Below, piece by piece: positions 45,621 through 54,278 of a stretch of DNA of 64,000 nt; positions within the stretch are counted from its first letter, which is position 1; every line of letters starts with the position of its first letter. The stretch covers positions 130,217-194,216 of the forward strand of contig NZ_UIHB01000001.1 in assembly GCF_900476395.1 (NCBI RefSeq). Reading direction: 5' to 3'. The notes below the pieces were generated by a model. It searched no databases. It had not been told where the DNA came from and worked only from the letters and a program-made list of their open reading frames with translations. The stretch is from Xanthomonas euroxanthea. Its GTDB lineage: Bacteria > Pseudomonadota > Gammaproteobacteria > Xanthomonadales > Xanthomonadaceae. Both the position numbers and the translations under genes were made by a program.

Positions 45621-46097
45621 ATGGTTCGCAGTGTTGGTGTAGACGAAAGTGAGCGGCAGCTACTTGATGACGTTGCCGAATATGGATGGCATTGCATCCA
45701 CATCACGGAGGAGGGCGAGCAGGTTGGGTACTCCTTCACCGTTGGCCTGTACCAGACGTTTGGACACCCGGAATTGATCATCTTCGGCTTGTCCTCAAGG
45801 GTATCGCACCAGATCCTCTCGATCGTTGCGGATGCGGCGCGAGCCGGAACACCGCTCGATCTGTCACACCCAACAGATGCCCTCATCAATCACTATTCCT
45901 GCTGTTTTGCCGAAGTCCCATCGTCGGAGTACTACGATCATGTGGGTTTTGCGCGCTGGTACTATCAGGGGGACGACTTTCCGCTTTACCAGATTGTGTG
46001 GCCGTCCAAGTCCGGTCTGTTTCCCTGGCACCCCCGGTCCAGTGCGGAGTTCCGTGCAGCCCAGCCGGTACTCGGCCAGGCCGCGACTGGCAACTGA
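45621..46097 (+). CDS. DUF4262 domain protein
   Basis: 158 residues. YGWHCIHITEEGEQVGYSFT, then VGLYQTFGHPELIIFGLSSR, is the DUF4262 signature; a C-terminal WPSKSGLFPWHP follows. The family has no defined role and is frequent in accessory DNA. A partial attC-like left arm (TGACAATCCTTCATCC, about 46095) follows the stop, which supports a cassette origin. Confidence 0.82.
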   Translation: MVRSVGVDESERQLLDDVAEYGWHCIHITEEGEQVGYSFTVGLYQTFGHPELIIFGLSSRVSHQILSIVADAARAGTPLDLSHPTDALINHYSCCFAEVPSSEYYDHVGFARWYYQGDDFPLYQIVWPSKSGLFPWHPRSSAEFRAAQPVLGQAATGN

Positions 46098-46253
46098 CAA
46101 TCCTTCATCCAGGGCCGCTGGGTGGTCGTCGACGAGGCGGATGCAGACTGTCAGGCGATGGATTCGATCACCGCTAGCAATCGACAGCGACCAACGTATC
46201 GCCAGGCATTCGCGTTGCCGCATTCCCGTAGCAGGCAGGACCAGGACTGTAGT

Positions 46254-46679
46254 GTGGCTTCCGAAGATCTGAATGCCCTCTATAACGAGGCGCGTGGCTT
46301 CGCCGAGGACATGCTGCTGGCACATGGCGAGTTCATTCCATTCGGTGTCTTGATGCGTCCAGATGGGACAATTGCTCAGGTGGCTGGTGACCTTGGGGTT
46401 GAACGTTCCGTATCGGTGGAGATGGTTGAGCTGCTTCAAGCGTCCTTCTCGCAATCTGCCCGTCTTGGTGCCATCCGGGTCGCCGGCATCTGCATGGAGA
46501 TGTCTGTGGTGCTACCCGGACAGGAGGACAAGACGGATGCAATCTGTACGCGATTGGCGCATGTGTCGGGCGAGTCAGTCGAGGTCTTTGTACCGCACTC
46601 GCGTGATGCGCGTGGGGCGCTCCAGCTGGGCCAGCCATTTGCCACGGTCGGCGATGCGTTCACGCTTGTTGAGCGCTAA
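46254..46679 (+). CDS. Cassette protein, unknown function
   Basis: 141 residues from GTG 46254; the start is uncertain. The sequence from LNALYNEARGFAEDMLLAHG to PFGVLMRPDGTIAQVAGDLG is well formed and soluble, with LPGQEDKTDAICTRLAHVSG later. Similar short proteins are common cassette products, but I do not recognise a named family. Ends at attC-like site H. Confidence 0.6.
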   Translation: MASEDLNALYNEARGFAEDMLLAHGEFIPFGVLMRPDGTIAQVAGDLGVERSVSVEMVELLQASFSQSARLGAIRVAGICMEMSVVLPGQEDKTDAICTRLAHVSGESVEVFVPHSRDARGALQLGQPFATVGDAFTLVER

Positions 46680-46730
46680 CTTATCCAAGCTATCCTTTGG
46701 CGTGGCACAGATCTCTTCAACTGGTGGGCA
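46675..46730 (+). other. attC-like site H
   Basis: GCTAACTTATCCAAGC left arm overlaps the preceding stop. Right arm TCTTCAACTGGTGGGC decayed. Confidence 0.5.
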
Positions 46731-46732
46731 GC

Positions 46733-47158
46733 ATGCTGAAAGTCGCCGTTCTCATTGCTTGCCTCGCCGTCACTGCGCCTGCCATGGCCATCTCATGCGG
46801 TAGGCAGCAATCCACGGCGCAGGCCTACTCCTCTGCTCAGCACGTGGTCTCTGCGCATGTTGAGAGGAGCTATGCGGCACCCGGTTTTGGTCGGGATGCT
46901 GTGCAGTTCGTAGAGCTTCGCGTGCTGAAGGTCTGGAAAGGTCACCTGAAGCCAGGAGATCGTGTCCAGGCAACCGCGGAAGATTCAATCAATTTTGTCA
47001 GTGATGGGTTCGTTCCACTCTTGGGCTCCGATCTGTTGGTATACGCGAGCGGTTCCCAGCCTCTTATGCTGGGCAGTTGCTCGAGGACCGCACCACTGGA
47101 GACTACGCATGACCTACAGGCGCTGGAGGCGCTATCCAGGCGGTCGCATGGCAAGTAA
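46733..47158 (+). CDS. Exported NTR/TIMP-like protein (cassette gene)
   Basis: 141 residues with signal peptide about 1-20 (CLAVTAPAMA). The mature protein starts ISCGR. It has VELRVLKVWKGHLKPGDRV and a late LGSCSRTAPLE, the Cys-framed beta-barrel pattern of netrin/TIMP-like domains. No activity can be inferred. Starts two bases after attC-like site H. Confidence 0.65.
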   Translation: MLKVAVLIACLAVTAPAMAISCGRQQSTAQAYSSAQHVVSAHVERSYAAPGFGRDAVQFVELRVLKVWKGHLKPGDRVQATAEDSINFVSDGFVPLLGSDLLVYASGSQPLMLGSCSRTAPLETTHDLQALEALSRRSHGK

Positions 47159-47221
47159 CGTGAGCGGCACTGCCTCCACGGCGACGCCGAGGCGATGCGG
47201 GCATTAGGTCCTTTGGAGCAT

Positions 47222-47581
47222 ATGGCCACTTACCCTTCAGAGCCGGAACTTGTTCTCGCGCTCGACCACCACGATGAGTTGGTGCGGCAGTGTGCTGCCG
47301 GTGCGTTGTCGTTCGAAGCTTTCTGTGCAGCGTACGACAACTTTTACTGGGCATGCGCGCTGGACGGGCATGAGTCCGACGCTACGGGCCAGGCGCTGCT
47401 AGGCCGGCTGGCAGCCCGCATAGCTCCACATCGCGCACTGGCCGAGACCGTTCTGGCTCATCTCCATCCCGAAGCCCCTGCGGCTCATGCCAGCTATGGC
47501 AAGGCCGGCAGGCTCGGCACCGAGGAGGCCATGATGCGTCTCAAGCTTATCGCTGCTGGTCTCCTGTCTTGGAAAGCCTGA
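47222..47581 (+). CDS. Cassette protein, unknown function
   Basis: 119 residues; GGAG precedes ATG 47222. All-helical, with LVRQCAAGALSFEAFCAAYD, NFYWACALDGHES and a Leu-rich end. No domain recognised. Its stop overlaps the start of attC-like site I. Confidence 0.65.
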   Translation: MATYPSEPELVLALDHHDELVRQCAAGALSFEAFCAAYDNFYWACALDGHESDATGQALLGRLAARIAPHRALAETVLAHLHPEAPAAHASYGKAGRLGTEEAMMRLKLIAAGLLSWKA

Positions 47582-47635
47582 CAATTCATTCAAGCCGAAC
47601 CCGCCTCGCGACGCGGTTCAATTCAGGAGCTCGTC
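47579..47635 (+). other. attC-like site I
   Basis: TGACAATTCATTCAAGCCGA left, GCGGTTCAATTCAGGAG right. Both arms are close to the Xanthomonas type; core GCTCGTC degenerate. Confidence 0.65.
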
Positions 47636-47639
47636 CTTC

Positions 47640-47869
47640 ATGACGTATCTGGCGACACTTTTATTGATATTCCTAACGTCTTCTGCCACCGCTGCCGTCC
47701 CCAAGCTTGGCTGGAGCGCGTGCCTGATTCGGCCGGCAGTTGGCGCGATCGGGCTGCGATTCCTGAAAGTGCGTTCTTTGAGGTTCCAGCGCCAATGTTA
47801 TCGAACGCAGAAGCCTTCCGTCGCCACTGTGCGGCGCGACGTACCTCTGGTGTCAGGCGCCAAAAATAT
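47640..47869 (+). pseudogene. Frameshifted 5' part of a secreted cassette protein
   Basis: ATG 47640 begins a good signal peptide (MTYLATLLLIFLTSSATAA), then sense is lost near 47720. The +2 frame carries plausible sequence (IPESAFFEVPAPMLSNAEAF) running straight into the gene at 47870. One indel would join them into a single protein of about 220 residues. Confidence 0.5.
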
Positions 47870-48307
47870 ATGATCGCAATCGAGTTTGAACCACCAAGCG
47901 TTTCCTCCTGCGAGTGCTGCGGGAAAGAGACCGTTCGCCTCACGCGTTTCGTTACAGATGACGGTAACGCGCACGCCGTTTACTACCTTCAGTACACGCC
48001 CGGGCACGAACCGGAGCATATGAGCGGTTTGATCAGCCTCGGCGAGTGGGGTGAATCGGCCTCGCCAGCAGATCGCATTGCATTTCCGTTCCGCCTCTGG
48101 GCCACCGAGGGGACGTATAACGTGGGGCTCACCGATGCCGCAGAGTCGCCATGGTCCAAAGCAACATTTCTTGGGGCCGTGCTCGACCGGGCTCAGGCGC
48201 TGACGCATCCGTGGTGCAAGGAGGTGTTTCACATCACGGATCACATCACTAGCCAGGATCCGGAGGCAATTGCTTTTCTTGCTGGGAAGCATCAACGGAG
48301 CGCCTGA
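47870..48307 (+). CDS. Cassette protein with CxxC motif
   Basis: 145 residues from ATG 47870. SCECCGKETVRLTRFV near the N-terminus looks like a zinc knuckle. Then LQYTPGHEPEHMSGLISLGE and a helical C-terminus. No family recognised. It may be the 3' part of a longer protein whose 5' part is out of frame upstream. A partial attC-like left arm follows. Confidence 0.6.
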   Translation: MIAIEFEPPSVSSCECCGKETVRLTRFVTDDGNAHAVYYLQYTPGHEPEHMSGLISLGEWGESASPADRIAFPFRLWATEGTYNVGLTDAAESPWSKATFLGAVLDRAQALTHPWCKEVFHITDHITSQDPEAIAFLAGKHQRSA

Positions 48308-48330
48308 CAACTCGCTCAGGTAGGAGTTGC
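48303..48330 (+). other. attC-like site J (left arm only)
   Basis: CCTGACAACTCGCTCAGG overlaps the stop; no right arm recognised. Last trace of the array. Confidence 0.35.
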
Positions 48331-48551
48331 CTCATTGCAGTGCCTACGTCCCAGCTATCACACCATGCTCGCCTGTCACCGCGTCGTCCTACGTCATTGG
48401 CGCATCGTAAGTAGGGGTGAATCGAGATTTGCTGTACTTGCGGTGAGGAGAGAGCTTTGTCGTCTCCATACAGCAGATTGCAGGTTTCCTGGTAGGCAAA
48501 AGGGGCGAGGACTTCATGGCTTTCTGCGTCGATCAGGGACAATAGAGAGTT

Positions 48552-48887
48552 ATGGCATACAGACCAAACTCGACTCGTTTCCTGCTCTGGCTAATTGCAC
48601 TCGCAGGCGTAGTGGCCGGTTGCGTAGTGCTTGCGATCCATCGGCCGCCTCTGGTTACACCTGGCATCTGTAAGCCGCTACCTGCAGGCATCAAGAAGAT
48701 GGGGCGAGCGCTTGCTCCTCCAGCGGCAGCTGCGGCGCTAGGTTCGCACAGTCTGGAGGAAGCTGGACTACTGCGCGCGATGCAGCCCGGCGACACCGTT
48801 CATGAGTTCGAGACGGAAGTGATGCGGGGGCACCTGATTATGCGTGGAAGGTGCTACATCGATCAGACCATTGGTTGGATACGCTGA
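48552..48887 (+). CDS. Small membrane-anchored protein
   Basis: 111 residues with an N-terminal hydrophobic segment LLWLIALAGVVAGCVVLAI (either a helix anchor or a lipobox at Cys24), then an Ala-rich periplasmic part ending GHLIMRGRCYIDQTIGWIR. Unknown function. Confidence 0.6.
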   Translation: MAYRPNSTRFLLWLIALAGVVAGCVVLAIHRPPLVTPGICKPLPAGIKKMGRALAPPAAAAALGSHSLEEAGLLRAMQPGDTVHEFETEVMRGHLIMRGRCYIDQTIGWIR

Positions 48888-48953
48888 GCGCCTGCACGTA
48901 TTGCAGGTCTTGGGATTTGGCTGCGGCGAGAGATAAGAACGGACGCACCAGAG

Positions 48954-49100
48954 ATGACTTCAGACGACTTTGTCAGTGTGCTAAAAACCGAATGCGCGGA
49001 CGCTGCCGTTGACGATTGCGTTGAACCCCTCAGGGCCCCGCAGGGCCGTAGATTCGCTCAATCTCTGTTTAGCCTGTCCGGTCTTGATCCAGCTGATTAA
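48954..49100 (+). CDS. Short protein or truncated gene
   Basis: 48 residues, MTSDDFVSVLKTECADAAVD to GLDPAD. Reads as real protein, but the ribosome site is weak and it may be the 5' end of a deleted gene. Confidence 0.4.
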   Translation: MTSDDFVSVLKTECADAAVDDCVEPLRAPQGRRFAQSLFSLSGLDPAD

Positions 49101-49160
49101 GCTGCCAATGTGCGTGGTTTTGGCACTAATAGCGCGGTTTTCGGGCACCGAAGCAGGGAC

Positions 49161-50417
49161 TCATTTATTGAGCACCTCGGTTGTCCATACCTGGTCGTAA
49201 TCCGCGTTGTGCGCCTTGGTAAAACCGTGGGCATCGCTGAATCCATCATCGACCTTCTGGCCATCCTTGTAGATCACGTAATGGCGCCCGCCGGCAGCCT
49301 GGTCGCCGTGGTAATGCAGCTGCATCCGGTACATCAGCCTGCTCTCTTCTCCTGCTGGCGTCGCGTGCTGCTGTCCACCGCCGCTGGCGAGTTGCTGTAT
49401 CTGCAACAGCGGTGTGGTCTGCTGCGGATGGGCCACGACCCAGCGCCTGAAATTGGCCTGGTCCTGCGCTGACGCCTGCCCGGACGCTGGCCAGATGTAG
49501 AGAAACGTTGCCGGCGTACCGGGTGCCGTACTGGCGGCCGGGAGGTGCCACTCGTAGACCTGCTGCTTGCCGTCGGCTGTCGTCATCTCGAGCAGGCGGG
49601 CACTGGCTTGCGATGGGTTGCTGGCGGCGACCGGCAGTTCACTGATCGGCGCGAGGCTGGAGTTCGGGACGGCACCCGCCAGTGCCAGTAGCAGGTCGCG
49701 CTGGTTTGTCACTTCCTGTTCGTTCAACGACAGCGAGCGCAGGTAGCGCGAACGCAGACTGAAACGGTAGCGCGCTTCCTGCAGGGTGAATTCCCCTTCG
49801 ACCCTGGAGGCTTCGTGCCAATCGTGTCCGGGTGCCAGATTGACGGTGCCGTGCGTGACGCAAAACCCCTGCCGGGATTGTGCCGCTGGCGGGAAGGGCG
49901 ATGCGCTGCTGGTGATCGATGCCAGGATGTCCTTGGTGCGCCGTTCGGTGATGTCCTGCAGGCGGCTGATGGCCGTTTTCTGGAAGCGAAAGGTCGTGCC
50001 ATCGCGATGGGCGAAGCCGCTGACCTGCACCACATTCGGGTCGAGCGGCAGCGCGTCTTCCGCGTGTGCGACGATGACCCTGCCATCGTCCTGCGCCAGC
50101 GTTTCCACCGGCTTGATCAGTTGGCGCACCCGGCCATCGCTGGCCGATGCTTGTGCGCTCAGCAGGCGCTGCGCATAGCTGGTCGCGTCTTCGCGGTAGG
50201 TATCGATGTCGCCCCAGTAAAACTGCGCGGAACTTCCCAGAAAGTGCAGGGGCACATTGGACGTCACGGCAAGCCGCCCGATGCAGTAATTTGCGTTGGC
50301 GGTAGTGTCCACCGATGGCGGCGGCGTGTTGGTGGTGGTGTTCGTGCTGCAAGCGGCAAGCAACGCCACGGAAAGAAACAGAAGTGCGCGCAGCGGGCGT
50401 GGGGCGGGACGTCTCAA
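49161..50417 (-). CDS. Lipoprotein, possible Tli4-type T6SS immunity protein
   Basis: 418 residues from TTG 50417, chosen for GAAGGAA nine bases upstream and because it opens directly onto a lipoprotein signal (LRALLFLSVALLAACS). Mature start after Thr/Pro-rich TNTTTNTPPP. ANYCIGRLAVTSNVPLHFLG resembles the N-terminal domain of Tli4 immunity proteins, periplasmic inhibitors of phospholipase effectors; this is from memory and tentative. No Tle4 lipase or VgrG gene is in the window. Confidence 0.7.
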   Translation of the reverse strand: MRRPAPRPLRALLFLSVALLAACSTNTTTNTPPPSVDTTANANYCIGRLAVTSNVPLHFLGSSAQFYWGDIDTYREDATSYAQRLLSAQASASDGRVRQLIKPVETLAQDDGRVIVAHAEDALPLDPNVVQVSGFAHRDGTTFRFQKTAISRLQDITERRTKDILASITSSASPFPPAAQSRQGFCVTHGTVNLAPGHDWHEASRVEGEFTLQEARYRFSLRSRYLRSLSLNEQEVTNQRDLLLALAGAVPNSSLAPISELPVAASNPSQASARLLEMTTADGKQQVYEWHLPAASTAPGTPATFLYIWPASGQASAQDQANFRRWVVAHPQQTTPLLQIQQLASGGGQQHATPAGEESRLMYRMQLHYHGDQAAGGRHYVIYKDGQKVDDGFSDAHGFTKAHNADYDQVWTTEVLNK

Positions 50418-50754
50418 CGCAATTCCTTCAAAACAGCAATCGGCAATGATAGATGACGCCGGTCCACCTGGTGCGCCACCGCTGGCCAGGTGATCTGGCG
50501 CGTCCTGCTGCTTCCGTGCATTGGCCCGATTGCTAGGTCGAGCGAGCCGCATCCGTTCTGGCCGGTGCAGGCCAACGGAAACCGCACTGCGCCACCTCGC
50601 ATCGGCTTTTATGCCGTAGTGATAGTGATGGCGTTCCTGCTTCCGTTGGGCGGGGGCGCTTGGGCCTGCGTTGGGGATGGGCCAGTGGTTGGAGGTCGCG
50701 CAACCAAGTGTGCGCCTTCCTCTGCGGGAGTGGCGCACAGGGTGCCCGCGCTTG

Positions 50755-51423
50755 CTATGGCTTCTTTCGATACACCCCACCGAAGGACACGTTCATTCCG
50801 CCGCATTCCAGGTTGTCGTCGGCCAGCAGCATGTCGCCCAGCAATTGCAGGCGCACCTTGCACGTGTTCTCGTTGACCTCGACGCGGTTGCCTTCTGGAT
50901 AGCCGCGCGCGGTGACCGAACCGGTGTGCGGACCGCCCGGCGTCTGTTCCGGATCGGGATAGGCGCTGGGCCAGTACGCATCGCCGTTGACGGTGATGCT
51001 GCCGTCTGCGTTGGTGGTCAATTGCAGCGTGTTGTCGCCATAGTGCCAGTGGCCGTTCCACGCCTGCGGTGTGGGCGTGGCTGCGCTTGGTTGCATCTGC
51101 AGGCTGGACTGTGCAACCCAACCGGCGGTGCCGCCGCCCTTGTTGGGATAGAGCACGCAGACATAGGCATTGCGGCGCTGCGCCGTCAGGACGATATCGT
51201 TCTTGACCACGTAGGCGCGCTCCTGGCATGCGGCCCCGCCCGTGTCCGGGCAGCCATCGGTGTCCTTGAGCAGGTACAGGCGCGGCGGGATGACCTTGCC
51301 GAGGGAGAACGCCACCGGTGCGCTGGTGAACAACCCATTGCGGCAGGTGGCATCGTCACCGGCAGGTGCGGCGTGGACCAACGGCGAAACGCCCAACAGG
51401 GCAAGCATCCAGGCCTTATGCAT
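50755..51423 (-). CDS. Exported Cys-rich protein, unknown function
   Basis: 222 residues; GGAG eight bases before ATG 51423. Signal peptide MHKAWMLALLGVSPLVHAA. Several Cys pairs (DATCRNG, DGCPDTGGAACQE), AYVCVLYPNKGGGTAGWVAQ, and a C-terminal beta domain (WNGHWHYGDNTLQLTTNADG). Same strand and direction as the lipoprotein 337 bases downstream; possibly a periplasmic partner. Confidence 0.75.
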   Translation of the reverse strand: MHKAWMLALLGVSPLVHAAPAGDDATCRNGLFTSAPVAFSLGKVIPPRLYLLKDTDGCPDTGGAACQERAYVVKNDIVLTAQRRNAYVCVLYPNKGGGTAGWVAQSSLQMQPSAATPTPQAWNGHWHYGDNTLQLTTNADGSITVNGDAYWPSAYPDPEQTPGGPHTGSVTARGYPEGNRVEVNENTCKVRLQLLGDMLLADDNLECGGMNVSFGGVYRKKP

Positions 51424-51700
51424 GGCAATCACTCCAAATGTGGCGCGGTAGTGTGCGGCAAACCGGGCCGTCTTTCAGCAGGAAAGTGTCACCACACGCC
51501 ACGCATGCCCAGCCGCGCTGGCCCACGAGTTCCACGCCCGTGCGCAAGCGCGTGCCGCCGCGTGCGGTGCGGTGCATGGTGCGGTGTTGTGTCTTCGCCG
51601 TGCAGCCCACGCTTGTGTCTGATTCAACCAGTGGACGTGTATGAGCCCTCTTCACCTGGGGAGCGCGATGCTGCTGTCTTCAATCGAAAGGGAGTGGAGC

Positions 51701-52321
51701 ATGAAACAATCACTGTTGGTCCTGTCCATGGTCGCGGCGCTGGCGCTCGCTGGCTGCAAGCCTGATGCCGACAAGGAGGCCGCAGCGCCTGCCGCGTCCA
51801 CCGAGCCGACGCCGACCGGTGGCGCGGCGACCCCGACCACGCCGCCTGTCGGCGAAGCCAGCCCGGCGCCGGAAGGCGCGGCGCGCGCGAGCTCCGGAGA
51901 CGACATCGCCCTGGGCCTGCTCGGGGCGGTGAACAACCACGAGATCGCCGCAGCGAAGCAGGCGCAGGACAAGAAGGTCACCGGCGCGGTGCTCGAGTAC
52001 GCGAAGATGATGGAGAAAGAACACACCGAGAACCTGGAAAAGACCAAGGCGCTGGGGACGCTGGCCGAAACCCCGGACGTCAAGAAGCTGGAGAGCAAGG
52101 GCGAGCAGGACCTGTCCACGCTGGGCCAGAAGTCCGGCAAGGACTACGCGGCGGCCTACATCGATGCAATGATCGCCGGGCACAAGGACGCGCTGCAGCT
52201 GATCCAGACGCAGATGATGACGGTGGCGTCGACCGAGCCGGTCAAGCAGCACCTGACCGAGACCAAGACGCACGTCGAGCAGCACCTGGCGAAGGCGGAA
52301 GCCATCAAGAAGACGATGTAA
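51701..52321 (+). CDS. DUF4142 lipoprotein
   Basis: 206 residues; AAGGGAGTGGAGC precedes the ATG. Lipobox ALALAGCKP, a Pro/Thr/Ala-rich linker about 25-65, then the helical DUF4142 domain with NNHEIAAAKQAQDKKVTGAV, AKMMEKEHTEN and a ferritin-like QHLTETKTHVEQHLAKAE end. A periplasmic protein family often linked to stress; role not defined. Confidence 0.88.
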   Translation: MKQSLLVLSMVAALALAGCKPDADKEAAAPAASTEPTPTGGAATPTTPPVGEASPAPEGAARASSGDDIALGLLGAVNNHEIAAAKQAQDKKVTGAVLEYAKMMEKEHTENLEKTKALGTLAETPDVKKLESKGEQDLSTLGQKSGKDYAAAYIDAMIAGHKDALQLIQTQMMTVASTEPVKQHLTETKTHVEQHLAKAEAIKKTM

Positions 52322-52398
52322 GCGTGGGCGTGGTAGGCCGCTGGTCTGCCACGCCTGGTTTGCAAGCGGCGAGGGAGCGACGTCGCCGTTTTCGAGTT

Positions 52399-52698
52399 TC
52401 AGGGACCCGAAAAGGGAATCAGGGAAACAGCGATTCCTCCCACAACTGCCAACAGCGCCAGCACGCCAAGAATTATCGAATACAGACGCCTGGAAAAATT
52501 GGGGCGGCGCCGGATGGCCCGAAGAATGGCGATCGGAATTAATGCATAGACCGCGCAAAGGGCAATGAAGTACCAGTTGACCTGATAGGAGGAGCCCTTG
52601 CCCAGCGTGTTTCCGACTTGAAACAAGACCACGCCACCAACAAGCGACAGGAAAGAGCGGAGCGCGAATGCATTGGTGGTTCTTGTTTGAATGCTCAT
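52399..52698 (-). CDS. Small membrane protein
   Basis: 99 residues with three hydrophobic segments (FLSLVGGVVLFQVG, WYFIALCAVYALIPIAIL, IILGVLALLAVVGGIAVSLI) and basic loops between. Unknown function. Convergent with the DUF4142 gene. Confidence 0.65.
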   Translation of the reverse strand: MSIQTRTTNAFALRSFLSLVGGVVLFQVGNTLGKGSSYQVNWYFIALCAVYALIPIAILRAIRRRPNFSRRLYSIILGVLALLAVVGGIAVSLIPFSGP

Positions 52699-53037
52699 AT
52701 CTTCACATCTCTACAATCTGGAACGTTGCCACAGCTGGGTGCCTTACCAATGCGATCTCCTATTACGCATCCATTGAACGTGATTGCTTCAGTACCAGTG
52801 TCGTCGCAACGTTGCAATGACGTCAAACGCGCTGCGGTGCCACCACCCGGCGAAATCAGCGATGGCCACTACCCAGCACTTTCCCGCACTGTTTACATCA
52901 TCGGGCCTGCCGTAATCGCCGAAGAGCAGGCTCGGGTTCACTTGATACGCGTGCCCGGACGTTGATCAAACGTTCTCTGGCGATGCGTTCGAGCGCACCT
53001 CGCGTTGCTGTAAACGCGACGGCAACCGACCTTCCGC
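52699..53037. other. Intergenic DNA, no gene seen
   Basis: Nothing recognisable as a gene, repeat or terminator in these 339 bases. Confidence 0.5.
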
Positions 53038-53448
53038 TCAGCGGCACCGATCAAAGGTTCTGACGCGCGTTTGCTCTGCAATGATCAGGCGATCTTCCAT
53101 CTCGCTCAGGATGAAGACTGCAGGAACGTCCTTCTTCGGCGCGTTGGCAGACGCGGTGATGATGCGCCATGTCCATGGTGTGCGTGCCAGCAGGGTGACC
53201 GCGTTGGGCCAGAGGTCTTCGCCCTTGCCGGTCATGTCATCCCAGCCGAACTGGATGAGGTGCTTGGGGTCCGCTGTCTCGGCGTCGCGGCAGGCGATCC
53301 CTGCGGTGACCCAGGCGCCTCTTAGCGGCTCAGGGAAATGGGCCTTGGGGACATGTGGTTCGTAGCTGCCAGCGCCGGTAATGCGCGCCAGGGCGCCTGG
53401 CTTCCAGGTATAAGCCCAGCTGTAGCTGCCGGGGGCGGGACAGCGCTG
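53038..53448 (-). pseudogene. In-frame continuation past TAG of the gene at 53449
   Basis: 137 sense codons in the same frame, directly after the TAG at 53449-53451. It reads QRCPAPGSYSWAYTWKPGAL, then FGWDDMTGKGEDLWPNAVTL and KKDVPAVFILSEMEDRLIIA, clearly protein-like. There is no start codon before ATG 53235. Probably the C-terminal half of the protein begun at 53928, cut off by a nonsense mutation. Confidence 0.6.
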
Positions 53449-53928
53449 CTATCCGTCCGGATTGGGTTGTTCCCGTTTGCAGATCGGGGAGCTTTCCTGC
53501 ACGAGGAACACGACCTCGATGCGATTGCCTTGGACTGCAAGGCGCATCACTTCGCCAGGAATATGCTCGCTGGCGTCTGGCGTATAACCGGTCCTGCGTG
53601 CCCTGATTTCCCATGCGTCGATTGGAGCGCTGACGTTGGGTGCCTTCCCGGGTGAGTACTTGCGCAATACATCGATGCTGTTGGGGCAGTCGGAAGTGGA
53701 ATCCGAGCAGTACGAAGAACTCAGATAGACGATCTCATCGACTCCATCTTTGTCCAGGTCGACAACCTGCACGAAGCCGGCGTAGTCCTCCTTGACGATG
53801 TCGTCGTTGACGCTGACATCTTGCCAAAGCCCTACGATCTCTCCGGCGCGGCTCGGGCTCAGCCTCTGATCCTTTGCCGTTGCAACAGTGGCGATGGCTA
53901 GCAGTGCCGCCATGACGTAGCTCCGCAT
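53449..53928 (-). CDS. Exported protein, probably truncated by TAG
   Basis: 159 residues; AGGAG before ATG 53928. Signal peptide MRSYVMAALLAIATVATA. Contains VVDLDKDGVDEIVYLSSSYC, an FG-GAP/VCBS-like calcium loop, and a late VFLVQESSPICKREQ with Cys. Ends NPDG then TAG, after which the frame stays open for 137 codons. Function unknown. Confidence 0.7.
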   Translation of the reverse strand: MRSYVMAALLAIATVATAKDQRLSPSRAGEIVGLWQDVSVNDDIVKEDYAGFVQVVDLDKDGVDEIVYLSSSYCSDSTSDCPNSIDVLRKYSPGKAPNVSAPIDAWEIRARRTGYTPDASEHIPGEVMRLAVQGNRIEVVFLVQESSPICKREQPNPDG

Positions 53929-54278
53929 CCTTGCGCTCCTTGCAGGTTGAGGCCTTAGCCTACAACGCCTGGGCGTTGGCCAATGCTGCCTGAGCCCTCA
54001 CCACAGCTGCGCTTGTTTGATTTTCGTCAATTCCACCGACACATGAAATTCGCAGCCGGGGTGCTTGACTGCATCGGTCAAGAATCGTTGCGGAGTTGCG
54101 CATGAGTGCAGTCACGGTGGGAAGGGTCGACCAGGGATCGGGTGGAGATGGGTCGATCCGGACGGGAGTTGGACTGGTGCGTCGTGAACGAGCGCCGGCG
54201 GATGTGCGGGGCGCGTCGGCCCGCATCGCTTTCTTCGTCACGGCGCGCGTATGCGCCGTGGTCGGCTGAGGGGGCGCT
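53929..54278. other. Divergent intergenic region upstream of glgE
   Basis: 350 bases with the glgE promoter; short palindrome CAACGCC/GGCGTTG at 53963-53978. A plus-strand frame is open in the last 170 bases but does not match glgE. No clear -35/-10. Confidence 0.45.

Noticed and set aside
30436-48330. CRISPR array
   Set aside because: The repeated sites are 50-60 bp, variable and 0.4-1.5 kb apart with genes between; no regular short repeats and no cas genes.
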